Source: Distichodus sexfasciatus (Eukaryota > Chordata > Actinopteri > Characiformes > Distichodontidae). From it: a stretch of 64,000 nucleotides of DNA. Positions 1-23,664 of the stretch are shown here, one piece after another. The stretch's first letter is position 1; each line of letters begins with the position of its first letter. The stretch is from contig JAVGVS010000389.1 of assembly GCA_032718565.1 (NCBI GenBank), positions 214,730 through 278,729 on the forward strand, written 5' to 3'. The translations under genes were made by a program, and so were the position numbers. The notes under the pieces are model-generated. The model saw only the letters and a program-made list of their open reading frames with translations, was not told where the DNA came from and made no database searches.

Positions 1-90
1 ATTGGCTGACTACTGGACACGTAGCGACGCCGTGAACCCATAAATGGTGCATTTATTTATTTATTTATTTATTCATGTTGTTCTCCTCAC

Positions 91-333
91 CTCCTTGAGC
101 TGCTCCAGCTCCTGTCGAACGGCTTCATATTCGCCCTCCAGCTCGTCATAGCGCTGCTTCAGCTGCTGTTTCTCCTCCAGCACCGCCAGCCCGTACTCGG
201 CCGCCTGGATCTTCTCCCGCGTCGTCTCGCCCAGCTCCCGGGACAGGCGCTCGATCTCGGCCCGCAGCCAGTTCGGCCCGGCTTCGCTCACCAGCTGCGC
301 CTCGGGAAATCCCTCCTCGTCAGCCCCGGACAT
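91..333 (-). CDS. bicd2: Bicaudal D homolog 2, first coding exon
   Basis: First coding exon of a BICD-family adaptor, which links cytoplasmic dynein/dynactin to Rab6 vesicles and other cargo through a long coiled coil. The start codon lies at 331-333 (read on the minus strand) and the exon ends at 91 with a GTGAGG donor, giving 81 codons in phase 0. The segment REKIQAAEYGLAVLEEK is the near-invariant start of the first BICD coiled coil, and the exon ends at QLKE, where mammalian BICD exon 1 also ends. The lead-in containing WLRAEIERLS resembles BICD2 more than BICD1, although the last third (YDELEGEYE) is BICD1-like. The remaining exons lie off the left edge of the window. The family is certain; the paralogue is likely. 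Confidence 0.9.
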
Positions 334-720
334 ATTCTTTTCTTTTTCTTAGTCATAAAACTCCTATCCAAATATTCCCCGCTCGTCGTGAAGCCTGCTT
401 TCCGTCCCGCAGGCGACAAACTCCAACTTTCAACTTAATCTCCATGGTAAAACTCCCATTTTTGCCTGCCACGAATACCGTATTTTTTTTTATCCCGTTA
501 CTCGCCGCCGCTCCGCTTAAGCAGAAGAACCCGAAGCTGAGATCATTCCATCTAGAAAACGACGTGATTCCTTTAAGACGCGCCGACGTAGGCTGGGAAA
601 TGTAGTTTGCTGGCGAGTAGACAGTGTGGACGTATAAACGTCCCTGGACTACGCTACCCGTCAGGCACAGGGTAGACCAAGGCGTTCCGCCGCCAGCTGG
701 TGAGGCTTCGGTGCCGTAAA
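334..720 (-). promoter_or_regulatory. GC-rich promoter and 5' UTR of bicd2
   Basis: Sequence upstream of the bicd2 start codon is rich in CpG compared with the AT-rich surroundings. At 591-610 it carries GGCTGGGAAATGTAGTTTGC, whose reverse complement matches the ZNF143/THAP11 consensus (ACTACAnnTCCCA), common in CpG-island and bidirectional promoters. A second ACTACGCTACCC block lies at about 648-659. No TATA box was seen. The transcription start cannot be fixed from sequence alone. No convincing plus-strand exon follows, so bidirectionality is unproven. Confidence 0.5.
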
Positions 721-1035
721 CGGTCTAGATTTGAAAAAAAGGAAACGGCCGTATCCCAAATACGGTCCAGTGCTGCCATCTACAGCTTTCTTTTTTTTTT
801 TAAAGAAGAATTTTTATCATTTATTTGCTGTTTTGCTAATTTTGGTCTGTCTGGGTGCAGAAGAGGGTCGACAAGTCTCAATTGGAAATTCTCGCACAAC
901 AGAGCTACATATCCCCCATAACACAGTATATATTTAATTCTTTACCTTTTAAAAACAGTGTATGTATATATGTAATCCTCACAACCTAGTCTAATTTATA
1001 CATTGCTAAATGAATGAATGAATAAATAAATAAAC

Positions 1036-1300
1036 AAATAGTCAAAGTCAACTTTATTGTCATCTCTGCTATATACTGTACAGATACACAGAGAGACGAG
1101 ACGACGTGGCTCCAGGTTATTTCCAGTGCAAACAAACAAAGAACAGTAGAACAGAGAATAAATAGGCAGTGGCACGACTAGGCACGTTATAGACAATAAA
1201 TAAGTAGAAATACTAAAATATACATTAAACAATATACATTTTAAACTATACAATATGCAATATACATTTTAAACTAGACAGGGAGTTTTAAATATAATTA
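1036..1300. repeat. Dispersed repeat, unclassified
   Basis: Begins near GTCAAAGTCAACTTTATTGTCATC and runs through an AT-rich tail in which a block containing ATATACATTTTAAACTA occurs twice. The opening phrase is one I recognise as recurring in fish genomes, but I cannot place the family. No reading frame. Flanked by short (TGAA)n and (AAAT)n tracts. Confidence 0.4.
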
Positions 1301-1368
1301 GAAGCTAGAAATAGACATAGAGGTAAAAAATTTGTCAAGTCAGAATGCAGTATTCTCAGGATGCAGTA

Positions 1369-1369
<1 letters not shown>

Positions 1370-1399
<30 letters not shown>

Positions 1400-1400
1400 C
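1370..1400. repeat. (AAAT)n microsatellite
   Basis: About seven copies of AAAT directly after the unclassified dispersed repeat. Confidence 0.9.
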
Positions 1401-1474
1401 TCATTATCCATTGCCACAAATCTGTATTTTTATCTTGAAAATGAATGACTGAAGGAATGAATATTCCCAGCAGA

Positions 1475-1620
1475 AGTGGAGTGAAATGTGACCTCTGCAT
1501 TTGACCCATACGTGAAGGAGCAGTGGGCAGCTGACATGCGCAGTGCTCGGTGGGCAGTGCTTTGAGATGGTACCTTGCTCATGAGTACCTGAGTGGCACC
1601 TTTATCGGTTCGGGATTTGT
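1475..1620 (-). repeat. V-type SINE, 5'-truncated
   Basis: Reverse-oriented copy of the tRNA-derived V-SINE seen many times in this window. It shows the central domain (CTGCATTTGACCCATnCGTGAAGGAGCAGTGGGCAG on the plus strand, with minor changes) and the segment ACCTTGCTCATGAGTACC. The tRNA-like head is incomplete. Confidence 0.7.
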
Positions 1621-1722
1621 GGGATCTTGATTGTGTGTGTGTCTTTGTTAACCTCTCAATAAATGGGAACTTTGACGTGATTGCACACCAACAATGTGTG
1701 GACTTGGTCATATTCATGAAAT

Positions 1723-1724
<2 letters not shown>

Positions 1725-1776
<52 letters not shown>

Positions 1777-1834
1777 ATGTGTATGTATGTATGTATGTAT
1801 GTATGTATGTATGTATGTATGTATGTATGTATGT
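1725..1834 (+). repeat. Compound (GT)n-(ATGT)n microsatellite
   Basis: About 18 GT units followed without a gap by about 18 ATGT units, interrupted once. Several apparent reading frames here, on both strands, are only translations of this tract. Confidence 0.97.
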
Positions 1835-2152
1835 CAAGATCTTCTCCGAAGAGAAAAAGGTCAACAGGTAAAGAGCAAGAGAACTGTTTGATAATCATTA
1901 GGCTAATAAGCAAATTAACCTCATGTTGTCAACCTATTGCAAAGCAAAATATCAAATAAATCCAAATAAACATTAAATATAAAATAAGTTTTCAAGATTA
2001 CTCATGTTTTGTTCATTTTTGTGAACAAATGAACTGTCTCTTCATTTAGCGGGTTTTGTCCACACTGAGCCAGTCAAGTACTCTGGGCAAGAAATTCCCA
2101 GGCCGAAAACTGGCTCCACTGGCTAGGAAAATGAGATAATAGGTACACTGAC

Positions 2153-2207
2153 ATGCAAATATACTGCAAATCCAAAAATGCAAATATGTTTTTGGGCTCT
2201 ATATATA
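2153..2207 (+). promoter_or_regulatory. Two octamer motifs and a TATA box
   Basis: Two perfect octamers ATGCAAAT lie at 2153-2160 and 2178-2185, with a partial copy between them. A TATATATA box follows at 2200-2207. An octamer shortly upstream of a TATA box is the layout of immunoglobulin V promoters bound by Oct-1/Oct-2. Transcription would start near 2230, about 330 bases before the start codon of the small membrane-protein gene. The motifs are seen directly; their use is inferred. Confidence 0.45.
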
Positions 2208-2410
2208 CACTTTTTTGCTCACATTCATCTATGCATTGTCATTGTGTCTGTCTTGACATAGCAGGAACAAGTTAACCTTTGTTTGAACTTTGTTTGTGGA
2301 ACCTGTTGAGCCTGAAGTGAGCCTGAGCTGTTACAGCTGTTAGAGTAATGGACTAACTTTAAACTGAAATGTTTCTGATCATTTACATCAATTACACACC
2401 CTCACAATGC

Positions 2411-2420
2411 GAAAGTGAAA
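2411..2420 (+). promoter_or_regulatory. ISRE-like element (GAAANNGAAA)
   Basis: GAAAGTGAAA is a perfect match to the core bound by IRF proteins and ISGF3 in interferon-stimulated genes. It lies 138 bases before the start codon of the small membrane-protein gene, in the same orientation. A ten-base match can occur by chance, so its position is the main argument. Confidence 0.45.
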
Positions 2421-2502
2421 TTAGTACCAGGGGTTTTCCTGTTCTTTGCTGTGGGTTTATCACATGCCCTGATGACGGAGAGGTGAAGTCTTGAGTAAGA
2501 AC

Positions 2503-2849
2503 ATGAGCCAACTCACCCAACAACAATTTGGTCAACCTGAAGAGCGTTCGAGTCATAATGGTAAGATACAATATTAATACAGAGTACAGACTTTAACAAC
2601 TCCATATCAAATATTCATTTAAAATACGATACTGTGTATTTCAGAGTGTACTCCACCAGGTTTGGAACTTCTACAAGCACCGTAAGTGCATTTACAATAA
2701 GAACAATTTTTGCTGATGAAGAAATCAAAAGTGAAACCCATGGACACCATTCAAGCCACAAATGTCTTGTGCATTTTCTTTATTGCAGACAAATATTATC
2801 ATTTCTTCAGTGTCTGTTTTGGATTGGGGTGTGGGTTACTATTTTATAG
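2503..2849 (+). other. Upstream reading frame overlapping the small membrane-protein gene
   Basis: An ATG at 2503-2505, 55 bases before the main start, opens a 51-codon frame across the first three exons (2503-2560, 2645-2681, 2789-2849), ending at TAG 2847-2849. It overlaps the main frame in the +1 direction. The product starts MSQLTQQQFG and ends in a hydrophobic stretch (FLQCLFWIGVWVTIL). Both ATGs have A at -3. If used, it would reduce translation of the main frame and could mark the mRNA for decay, because introns follow its stop. It may instead be skipped by a transcription start downstream of 2505. Confidence 0.35.
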
Positions 2850-4709
2850 ACCTTTTTACTGTGAGTATTAAAGTATTTTCATAATTCTGAGTGTGTGAAA
2901 GATGAACCTTCTTCATACTGTTATCATATGTGGTTTAAGAAAGAGACCCACAACAAATAAGAATTATGCACACAATTATATTTAATAAACATAATCTTAC
3001 TTCTGTACTATTTCTATTATGATTATGAAGATGATTGTTATTATTGCTTTAGCAAAAATCTTACAAGCTCACAAATTTTACAATTATTTTTTTATATTAT
3101 TATTATTTTTTTGGATTTTTCATTTTGGACTTCAGCCAACTTAATGCTGACTTTTCTCTTTCCTTCTTTGTAATAAATATGTTTTTTTTTTTTTTTTGCA
3201 CAAGCCACAACAATGCCATCTCTGCTGGCCGTGTTCGCCGTGTTTGCTTTCGAGTGTGTAGGTGTGTGCATTGGTGAGCATCGAATGCCCAAATATTAGC
3301 CGAAGATTCTACTGATTGCAGTTTGCAGTTATGTGAACTTTATTATACATGACTTTCTACAATTTGCAATTAATTTATACAGAAGTAAATGGAATCCTCT
3401 CAGCTTTACCAGTTGAATTAGTGTCTGATATTTTGCAGCCTGAAGTAACCTTTTTATTTCCCTATAAACACTTGAGTCAGGGGCAATGCTGACCAACAGG
3501 TTCAGTTGTTTTGGGCAGTGAAATGTCACAACAATATGTACAGTTTTAGGGTTTGGGCATATTTGAGGGGCCCTAATGGCAAATTAAGTTTTTAAAGATA
3601 TTATAAATATTGGGTTTCAGGTTTGCCGCCACATACTAGGAGGTGCAAAGGTCCTCCTTTCCAACGGAGAGGTAAGGCAAAAATATTAATAACATTAAAA
3701 TACATAAAAACACCTGTTATTCATTTTTCTATTTTTTTTCCCTTTTCTTTAGATGCATTATGGGGATTCACTGTTGCCTTGTTGGTAACCTTCTTTTACC
3801 GCAAATGTTATCATGGTACGATTAATACTCTTTTCAAAATGTAAAATTCTTGGTTAGTCACATACATAGTTATACAAGTAGAACATGTCGTGAATTGTAC
3901 CCTGATCATGTACAAAATAAAATAGAATGTTAGAAATAAAAATTCACAATAGATCTGTAGTTAGAAAATTTACTTGCAGATTTGAAGTTGAAGAAACCTC
4001 AGGTAAAACATATGCAGAAAACAGTATATAACAAACTGGATACAACAAATGCCCATATATATGCAAGTTTTAAATGTCAAGCATGCAGAAAATTTTCAAA
4101 TGAGTTTCTGTTATAATAAAGAGGTTGAATAGATACCTTGTTTTCTGGTAAAATCTGACTACTGATTAAAGCACTCGTTAAAATTCCAAAAAGATGTGAG
4201 GATTTAAATACATCCATATTTGGAAAGGAGACAATTTTACCCTAAATGACAGAATTGTGAGATGTGTTGAAGCCGTATTTTTTTGGAAGTTCGGAATTTA
4301 TAATATGCCTGTCTCTGAGGGTGATAACTAATTAGCTAACTGATTTTTTAAAAACAAAATTGAAATCAAAATAGCTTAGAGGTCAGACCAGACAGTTCAC
4401 ACTTCAAAGAAATATCCTGTATGTATATTGCCGGTTTAATTTGAGTTGTGATATTCTGCCCTCAAGCTATAATATTTAACTGAGCTCCAATTGGCTCTCT
4501 GCAGTTTACACTCTTGCTTATGGAAGTGGCATTACCATGTTCGCCCTCCGCGGAGTCAAAAGAAAATACAGCGCTCTGTGGTGAGCAAGGGGGGAAATCA
4601 TAAAAACATGTCTTAAAAATTAAAATCCATTATAAAAATAATATTAAATTTTGAAGTCAACAATTTTGAGATTTTATAATGATTAAGGTTTTTTTGAACA
4701 TTAACAACA

Positions 4710-4740
<31 letters not shown>

Positions 4741-4775
4741 CTAGGAAGAAATGGGATGGAGATTTTTCCTACTGA
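2558..4775 (+). CDS. Small two-segment membrane protein, unrecognised (7 coding exons)
   Basis: I do not recognise this gene. Coding exons: 2558-2560, 2645-2681, 2789-2860, 3621-3671, 3753-3815, 4505-4580 and 4745-4775. Each has GT/AG borders, and all six junctions keep one frame for 110 residues, ending in TGA at 4773-4775. The start ATG is the last three bases of its exon. Hydrophobic segments lie at about residues 17-33 (HFFSVCFGLGCGLLFY, with closely spaced glycines) and 56-70 (ALWGFTVALLVTFFY); a weaker one lies at 76-90. Between the first two is a basic, Cys/Pro-containing loop (YCLPPHTRRCKGPPF). The tail is basic and tryptophan-rich, with a YSAL motif at 97-100 resembling a YXX-hydrophobic sorting signal. 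Upstream are an ISRE-like element and octamer/TATA motifs, suggesting an immune-regulated membrane protein. That function is inference. Confidence 0.75.
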
Positions 4776-4858
4776 TTAAAATGGGATTGATAAAACCTTA
4801 CAGGTAAGAGGTGTAAATTTTTTTGTTCACAATTGCTGTGTATACTGTTGTAAAATGA

Positions 4859-4864
4859 AATAAA
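4859..4864 (+). terminator. Candidate polyadenylation signal
   Basis: AATAAA lies 84 bases after the stop codon of the small membrane-protein gene. A strong donor (ACAG/GTAAGAGG) at about 4804 leaves open a spliced 3' UTR that would use a later signal instead. Confidence 0.45.
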
Positions 4865-7310
4865 GTTAGCCAATGTGAAATGATCCAAGCAGTCATTTTA
4901 ACTATTGTGAGCAAGAATAATCTATTTTAGCAATGTATCAATGCATTAACACTTTATTTAGATTTTTCCCAACTTCTTCTCTGAAGTTGCCAACAGAGTT
5001 AAAGATTCATCACTGGAGTCAATGGCACTTTATCTGGAGCACCAGAGGTTCGTCTAGAACTAGACATTGGAATATATTTGTTGGCTGAATTATTCTTATT
5101 CATTCCAAATGAAGAGAGTTCAAAGAGTCCTTTAATTCAAGAGCATTCACACTAGCACTCATATATATATACACAAACATGCAAGATATCACTTTATATA
5201 ATTAATATATATTTTGAGAAAATGTATTTTTCAGACTTTTCCATGTCATACCTTTAGCAGTATATATTTGCATGTGCACTGTGAATAATAAGTGTAAATA
5301 TATTATTTCTTATGTCTAATATTTACTCTGAAATTCATTCTGACAAAGGTTTGACGTATTTTATTTTTAATAATTTCTTTGTAAATAATGTCTAATATTG
5401 TCGTCATTACTGAAGGCAATATTTTAATTAGATATGAAGATTGCTCGCACATGTTGACCTAATGTTAATATAAACGTATATATTTGCCAATATATGTCTT
5501 ATAAGTAATTTAATAAGTTAAATAGTATGTTTCATATGTTGAACTGGACTTGTTCAAGCTTTTCGTGGACTCTTTTAAAACAAGGCTGGTAAAGTTCCAC
5601 CTTGAGCAGGATGTATTAAATGGGTTGAAATAGTCTTACTCTTAGACTGCAACTAAAGGGTTAAACCGATTCATTATTTAAGACTTTTAGAAAAACTGTC
5701 AAAAACCAGTAACTGGTCAGTAAAAGGGCCACTTGAGGCCGCTGTTTGTGGATTATCTCCTCAACAGTGGCCACTAGAGGCCAGTTGAAAAACTACATTA
5801 TAACGCCATGTGAATCATTTCTTTCACTTATTTCATCATCTGACTTTTTTTGCCTTCATTTGTTGCTCGCTCTTATTTGAAATAAACCACGCAGCACACT
5901 CATGGACTCTCAAACTTAAATGCAGAGGGCTTTATTTAACAGTTTAAAGGTACATAGAAAAGTAAAAAGGTGTATCGTTTTACAGGGTCACTGACTGGTG
6001 GCATGAAACAGCTCCTGTGCGCTGATCACCTTCGATCTTTTTTCCTCTCCTTTTATGTGTGTGAATACCTTTAGCACTGTTAGCTGTTACTCACTCTCGC
6101 ACTGTAAAAGTGAAATGATGGATCAACTAAAACATGCTTCATCATAATTCACCATGGAAATCTCCATGACCGTGCACCGAAAAATGTTAAATGACCTCAG
6201 TGGCCATTACATCTCAAAAAATATCTTCATCAGATATTTTTTATCGTCAAACAATTTAAATGTGTTCAACGAAAGAAGCATATTTTCATTCTTACAGTGG
6301 TAAAAATTAAACGTTCACTTGTCAGTTGAGTTCATATACTGTTAACTGATTTATGATTTTTTGGAAGCAATTCAGAAAGAGGACATTTTTTAGTCAGTTT
6401 GCGAAGAACTACAGATAAATATGGACTGGTCAGTATTAGGGGTCAATGTCATAGATATGTTTTAAAATATTTTACTGGTTTCCTGACTTAAATTGTGTAT
6501 GAAATTTCACATATTTAAAATAGAAAATTCTTTTTAAAAAAAATCAATGATCAAGAACCCTTCATTAAATCAATCCTCAACATCAACTTTTTAAAAGTGT
6601 CTGCTGGTGCAAATCTCAAATACTTTAAAAAGTAAAAAATGGATCTAATCTCCTGAGTTAAATTTTTTTTTTGCCTTCTTCTTCTGCACCGGAATTTGAA
6701 GTGAACTGCCCTGCATACATTACCATTTGGTAGCGTTTTACTTTTACTGTGCTTCTACTGTTCACCTGGGACTACACTTTTACTTCAGCATCACAACAAC
6801 AAAACTCTTCCAAACACGGCTCCAAAGACAACACACACACACTATACGAACCCGTGTCTGTTAAAACAAGCCCCGCCCCCTCTTCAGAAATACATCACAA
6901 TACAATTTTTTTGGTTATCAAAACAACACTGTTTAAAAAATCTCACAAACGTCACGTAAAACACAACAGGGGAGTTTTTGACGTTTTAACTCTTCATCCT
7001 TCAGTCAGGTGTATGTGTATATATGTGTGTGTATATATGTGTATATGTTTCTGACGTTTATTTATTTGGGGACAAATTTCAGACACCAGTTGGCAACACT
7101 GTTTGGTATTTGCTAAAATATTTAACTGTAAAAAAATGTAGTAGTATATGCTCTGGATTATTTTACAGAATATGTCATTTCCCAAAGCTATAATGTGAGA
7201 CAAAAATGAAGTACATGTTATTATTGCATTATGTCTCAATTTACTATTGTACATAATTGTGAATGACTATTTGAAATACCTGTTAAGTATTGTTAATTTA
7301 CAATAATAAT
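4865..7310. other. Intergenic stretch without a recognised gene
   Basis: AT-rich DNA between the small membrane-protein gene and the 3' end of tkt. It holds short simple repeats (TATA near 5160, GTGTATAT near 7015-7040) and a few CACA runs. No frame with splice signals or recognisable similarity was found on either strand. Confidence 0.6.
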
Positions 7311-7316
7311 GAGCAA

Positions 7317-7322
7317 ATTTAT
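7317..7322 (-). terminator. Candidate polyadenylation signal of tkt
   Basis: TTTATT on the plus strand reads AATAAA in the direction of tkt, about 440 bases beyond its stop codon. It is the first well-placed signal found downstream. Confidence 0.4.
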
Positions 7323-7759
7323 TGGATAATCAACCTGGAAAATCTGTAACATGGAAGAAATCCTGGTGACAAACTGCCAATACATTTAGCGCATTGGAAT
7401 GGATTTCTTACAGTGTTTGTATTAAAACAAATTTAAGAAAACTAAAAACGCAGAAAGGTTTCTATTAATGAGGTTATGGCTAGGAACAGGTTTAAGGGTT
7501 ATTTAGCCACAGTAATCATTATGTCCCCAAAAGTATAGTGAAGATGTGTGCGTTTGTGTGTGAAAACAAAAAATTGTGACATTTACATCAAATACATCAC
7601 TCTACTGTAGTACTCAAACTCAGGGCACAGTGAACTAATGGAAGGAGCTACTTCTCCAAAAGGAGTCAAGTGACAACGCCGTTGTAGACCTGGCTTCTGA
7701 TTGGGCAGGTTTGGTTGCGGGGGCGGGGCGAAGAGGGTGGTGTGGGCGGGGTTTGAGGT

Positions 7760-21048
<13,289 letters not shown>

Positions 21049-21059
21049 AATGTGAGTCG

Positions 21060-23150
21060 GTCAGTCCAGCATGGCAGGAGAGCAGAGAAGTGTGAGGAAA
21101 GAATAATAGAGAGTGTTTAAGTGTGGAGACAGAGGAAGTGAGAGAAGAGAGAGAGGAAGGGACAGAAATCAGATTTGATCAAACTGGCACATAGATCAGA
21201 CACACACTCAGCAGAGGTCAGTCTTTAAAATCTATTGGTTCTGACAGAGCAATTGGGCGTATCTGTGTGTTCAGATTACTACAATTTGAAATATTTGGCG
21301 AGAATCCTTTTACATGGGGAGCAAGATGGGTTAGTTTTTGAGACACTGGACATCATTCACCAACCGTTCTTACAAAGAACTTATGCAGTTATCACTACGA
21401 TTCTGACATTTAGAACATATTAACAGAATTTTAAAAACAATTGAAATAACCATAATGGCCAAGATTACATTGATTAGATGTTCTGAATGTTGGTTTTCAT
21501 TCATTTTCAATTAATTGCCCAGCCCTAAGACCAACTAGTTGCTTGCTGCAGTAAGAACTTGATGGCGCTACACTATGGTCTGTGTGAATCCCAAATGCTC
21601 CAGCGCAGTAAATGGGGACAATATTATACCAAAATGATCCAACCTCCTTCAGAAGAAATAATGATAAAAAGCGAGGCTCATCTCTCTGAGAGCTCACAAA
21701 AGATCAGACCTGGCTCAACATATCAGTTCATTACTACAAATCCCTTGAGTGGTTTAGATTGTCACAACATTTAATTTGGTTTGGCATTAAAGCTGCTCCT
21801 CTGACATGCACGAACCAAAGTGATTCTATACGTATTTATTTTAAATTATCTCTCAGCCAGTGTTTTGACCGCAGTTAGATTGTAGAGAAGAAAATATCTG
21901 AATTTAAAGAAAAAATATATATAATAAACCGCGCACACAAATGATGGTTAGACAAAAGACAGATTCACAAAAATCATAAGCATCAGATAGTGACAACAGT
22001 GACATCTAGGAACAAAACGAGGAACAGCAAGAGATTAATTGCGTTGAGGCATGAAATCATGAACTTTCAGTAACACAAGGTGATGCAAAACAAAGCTGCT
22101 TCAGCAAATGTTTGTTGCTTTAAACAAAAGATGCTGTTGTTAAATAAGAGTTTTTTACATGATACAGGTAACATTCTTCTCTAAGTCTTATTAAAACAGA
22201 GATTGTGGCGTTGGAACGTGAAGATCATCTTTCCCATGTGATCTCTTGCAAACTCTCAATTCCCAACATTCGGCTTTCAAGTTGTTTAGTTGTCTGGGAG
22301 AACCAGATATTTAGGCAAACCTTGCATCTTTTAACAAGATTTTCCCCTATTGTTGGACAATGCCTACGGCCAAAAGCAGACCTGATACTCGAAAGGATAG
22401 CCTTTGTAAAGGTTTGCGATTTTAACAGGTAATATAACAAGAGAGTTAATGTTTAGCTTCGTTGGAAGGCAGTTTGCGAGAGATTCAAACATGAACTGGG
22501 TTGGAAAAATAATTCGACTTTTTGATGCGGTCGAAACACTGGAGGCGGGAGCCATCTGCTGGTCAAATGCGTGTAATAAAACTGAAAGACGCCAGTATTA
22601 AAACATGGCAACAGATTCCAAATCAGTAAATGTAATTTGCCGAAAATCTACATCGATTCCAGATCAGCAATATTTTCAACGCCTCTTTGGATCATGAATA
22701 AGCAAATGCGGCAATCCATAGCTGATTCAGATAAAGAAAACCTGTGAGTTACGGCTTCCAGTCTTCAGCTGATTCACATCGCCAACTGTAGTTTAACGAC
22801 AAATCAAGTCTGATGCTTGATCAGCAAACGCAGGTCAGTGGCAGTCCTCTTAAACGCAGAAAAGCTTTGAAAAGATGGCATGTGTTGAGTCCATTAACTT
22901 GCAATGCAAGCCTCAAAACAATGATATGAAACTGGAATGTCGACAAAGCTTTAAAACCTTTATGCAATGCAAATATGTCTATTCTTTACTCACTACTAAT
23001 AGAGGAAGCTGCCATTTTAATAGACAAACATTCCAAATTTAGGGTAAAAAATCCCTTACCATTGCACTCAACTTTTAGCCAAATGCATCTGTACTACGGC
23101 TTATACACTGATAGCATTTAGCACAGTCTTATCCAGGGGTGTGTTTCCCC
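21060..23150. other. Upstream region of tkt without a recognised exon
   Basis: A GA-rich stretch lies at 21090-21165. I searched the minus strand here for an alternative tkt first exon encoding an AAGSG-like end and found none. No other coding content was recognised. Confidence 0.5.
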
Positions 23151-23157
23151 AAAACAT

Positions 23158-23660
23158 ATTGTTCACTACGTACACTGTGTGTACTATGTTGCTATTGTAA
23201 ACTATGTTAGTTATTAGTCGCTAATGTACACTATGTTAGTCACTAAATGTCCATTATGTTAGTTGCTAATTTACACTATTTATACTCTATGTTGCTAATG
23301 TGCACTATGAAAATTAAACTATGTACACTATGCTGATAAGCTAATTCATATAACACTGTGTTTGCTATTATCCACTATATTGTGATCACTTATGTACACT
23401 ATAGTCACTAATGTCACTATATTTAGTTGCTAATGTACACTACGTTAGTCGCTAATTTACACTATGTATACTGTGTTGCTAATGTACACTATGAAAGTCA
23501 CTAATGTCCACTATGTTAGTTGCTAATGTACACTATGTATACTGTGTTGCTAATATACACTATGAAAGTCATTTATGTACACTACAGAAGTACTAATCAT
23601 CACTATATGTTTGGTTGTAATACACTATGAAAGTACGGCTTATGTACACTATGCTGAGTA
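23158..23660. repeat. Degenerate minisatellite (TGTACACTATGTTAGT-type)
   Basis: More than fifteen variants of a unit of about 20-30 bases built on AATGTACACTATG, TTAGTTGCT and AAGTCACT. A short related stretch recurs at about 25375-25450. Confidence 0.85.
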
Positions 23661-23664
23661 AGCT

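Noticed and set aside
1430..1913. Long frames on the minus strand rich in Thr-His-Ile-Tyr
   Set aside because: They are translations of the (GT)n-(ATGT)n microsatellite joined to a SINE fragment; there are no splice or start signals and no complexity.
23158..23660. Regularly spaced repeats resembling a CRISPR array
   Set aside because: Units vary in sequence and length, with no constant repeat and unique spacers; this is eukaryotic DNA.
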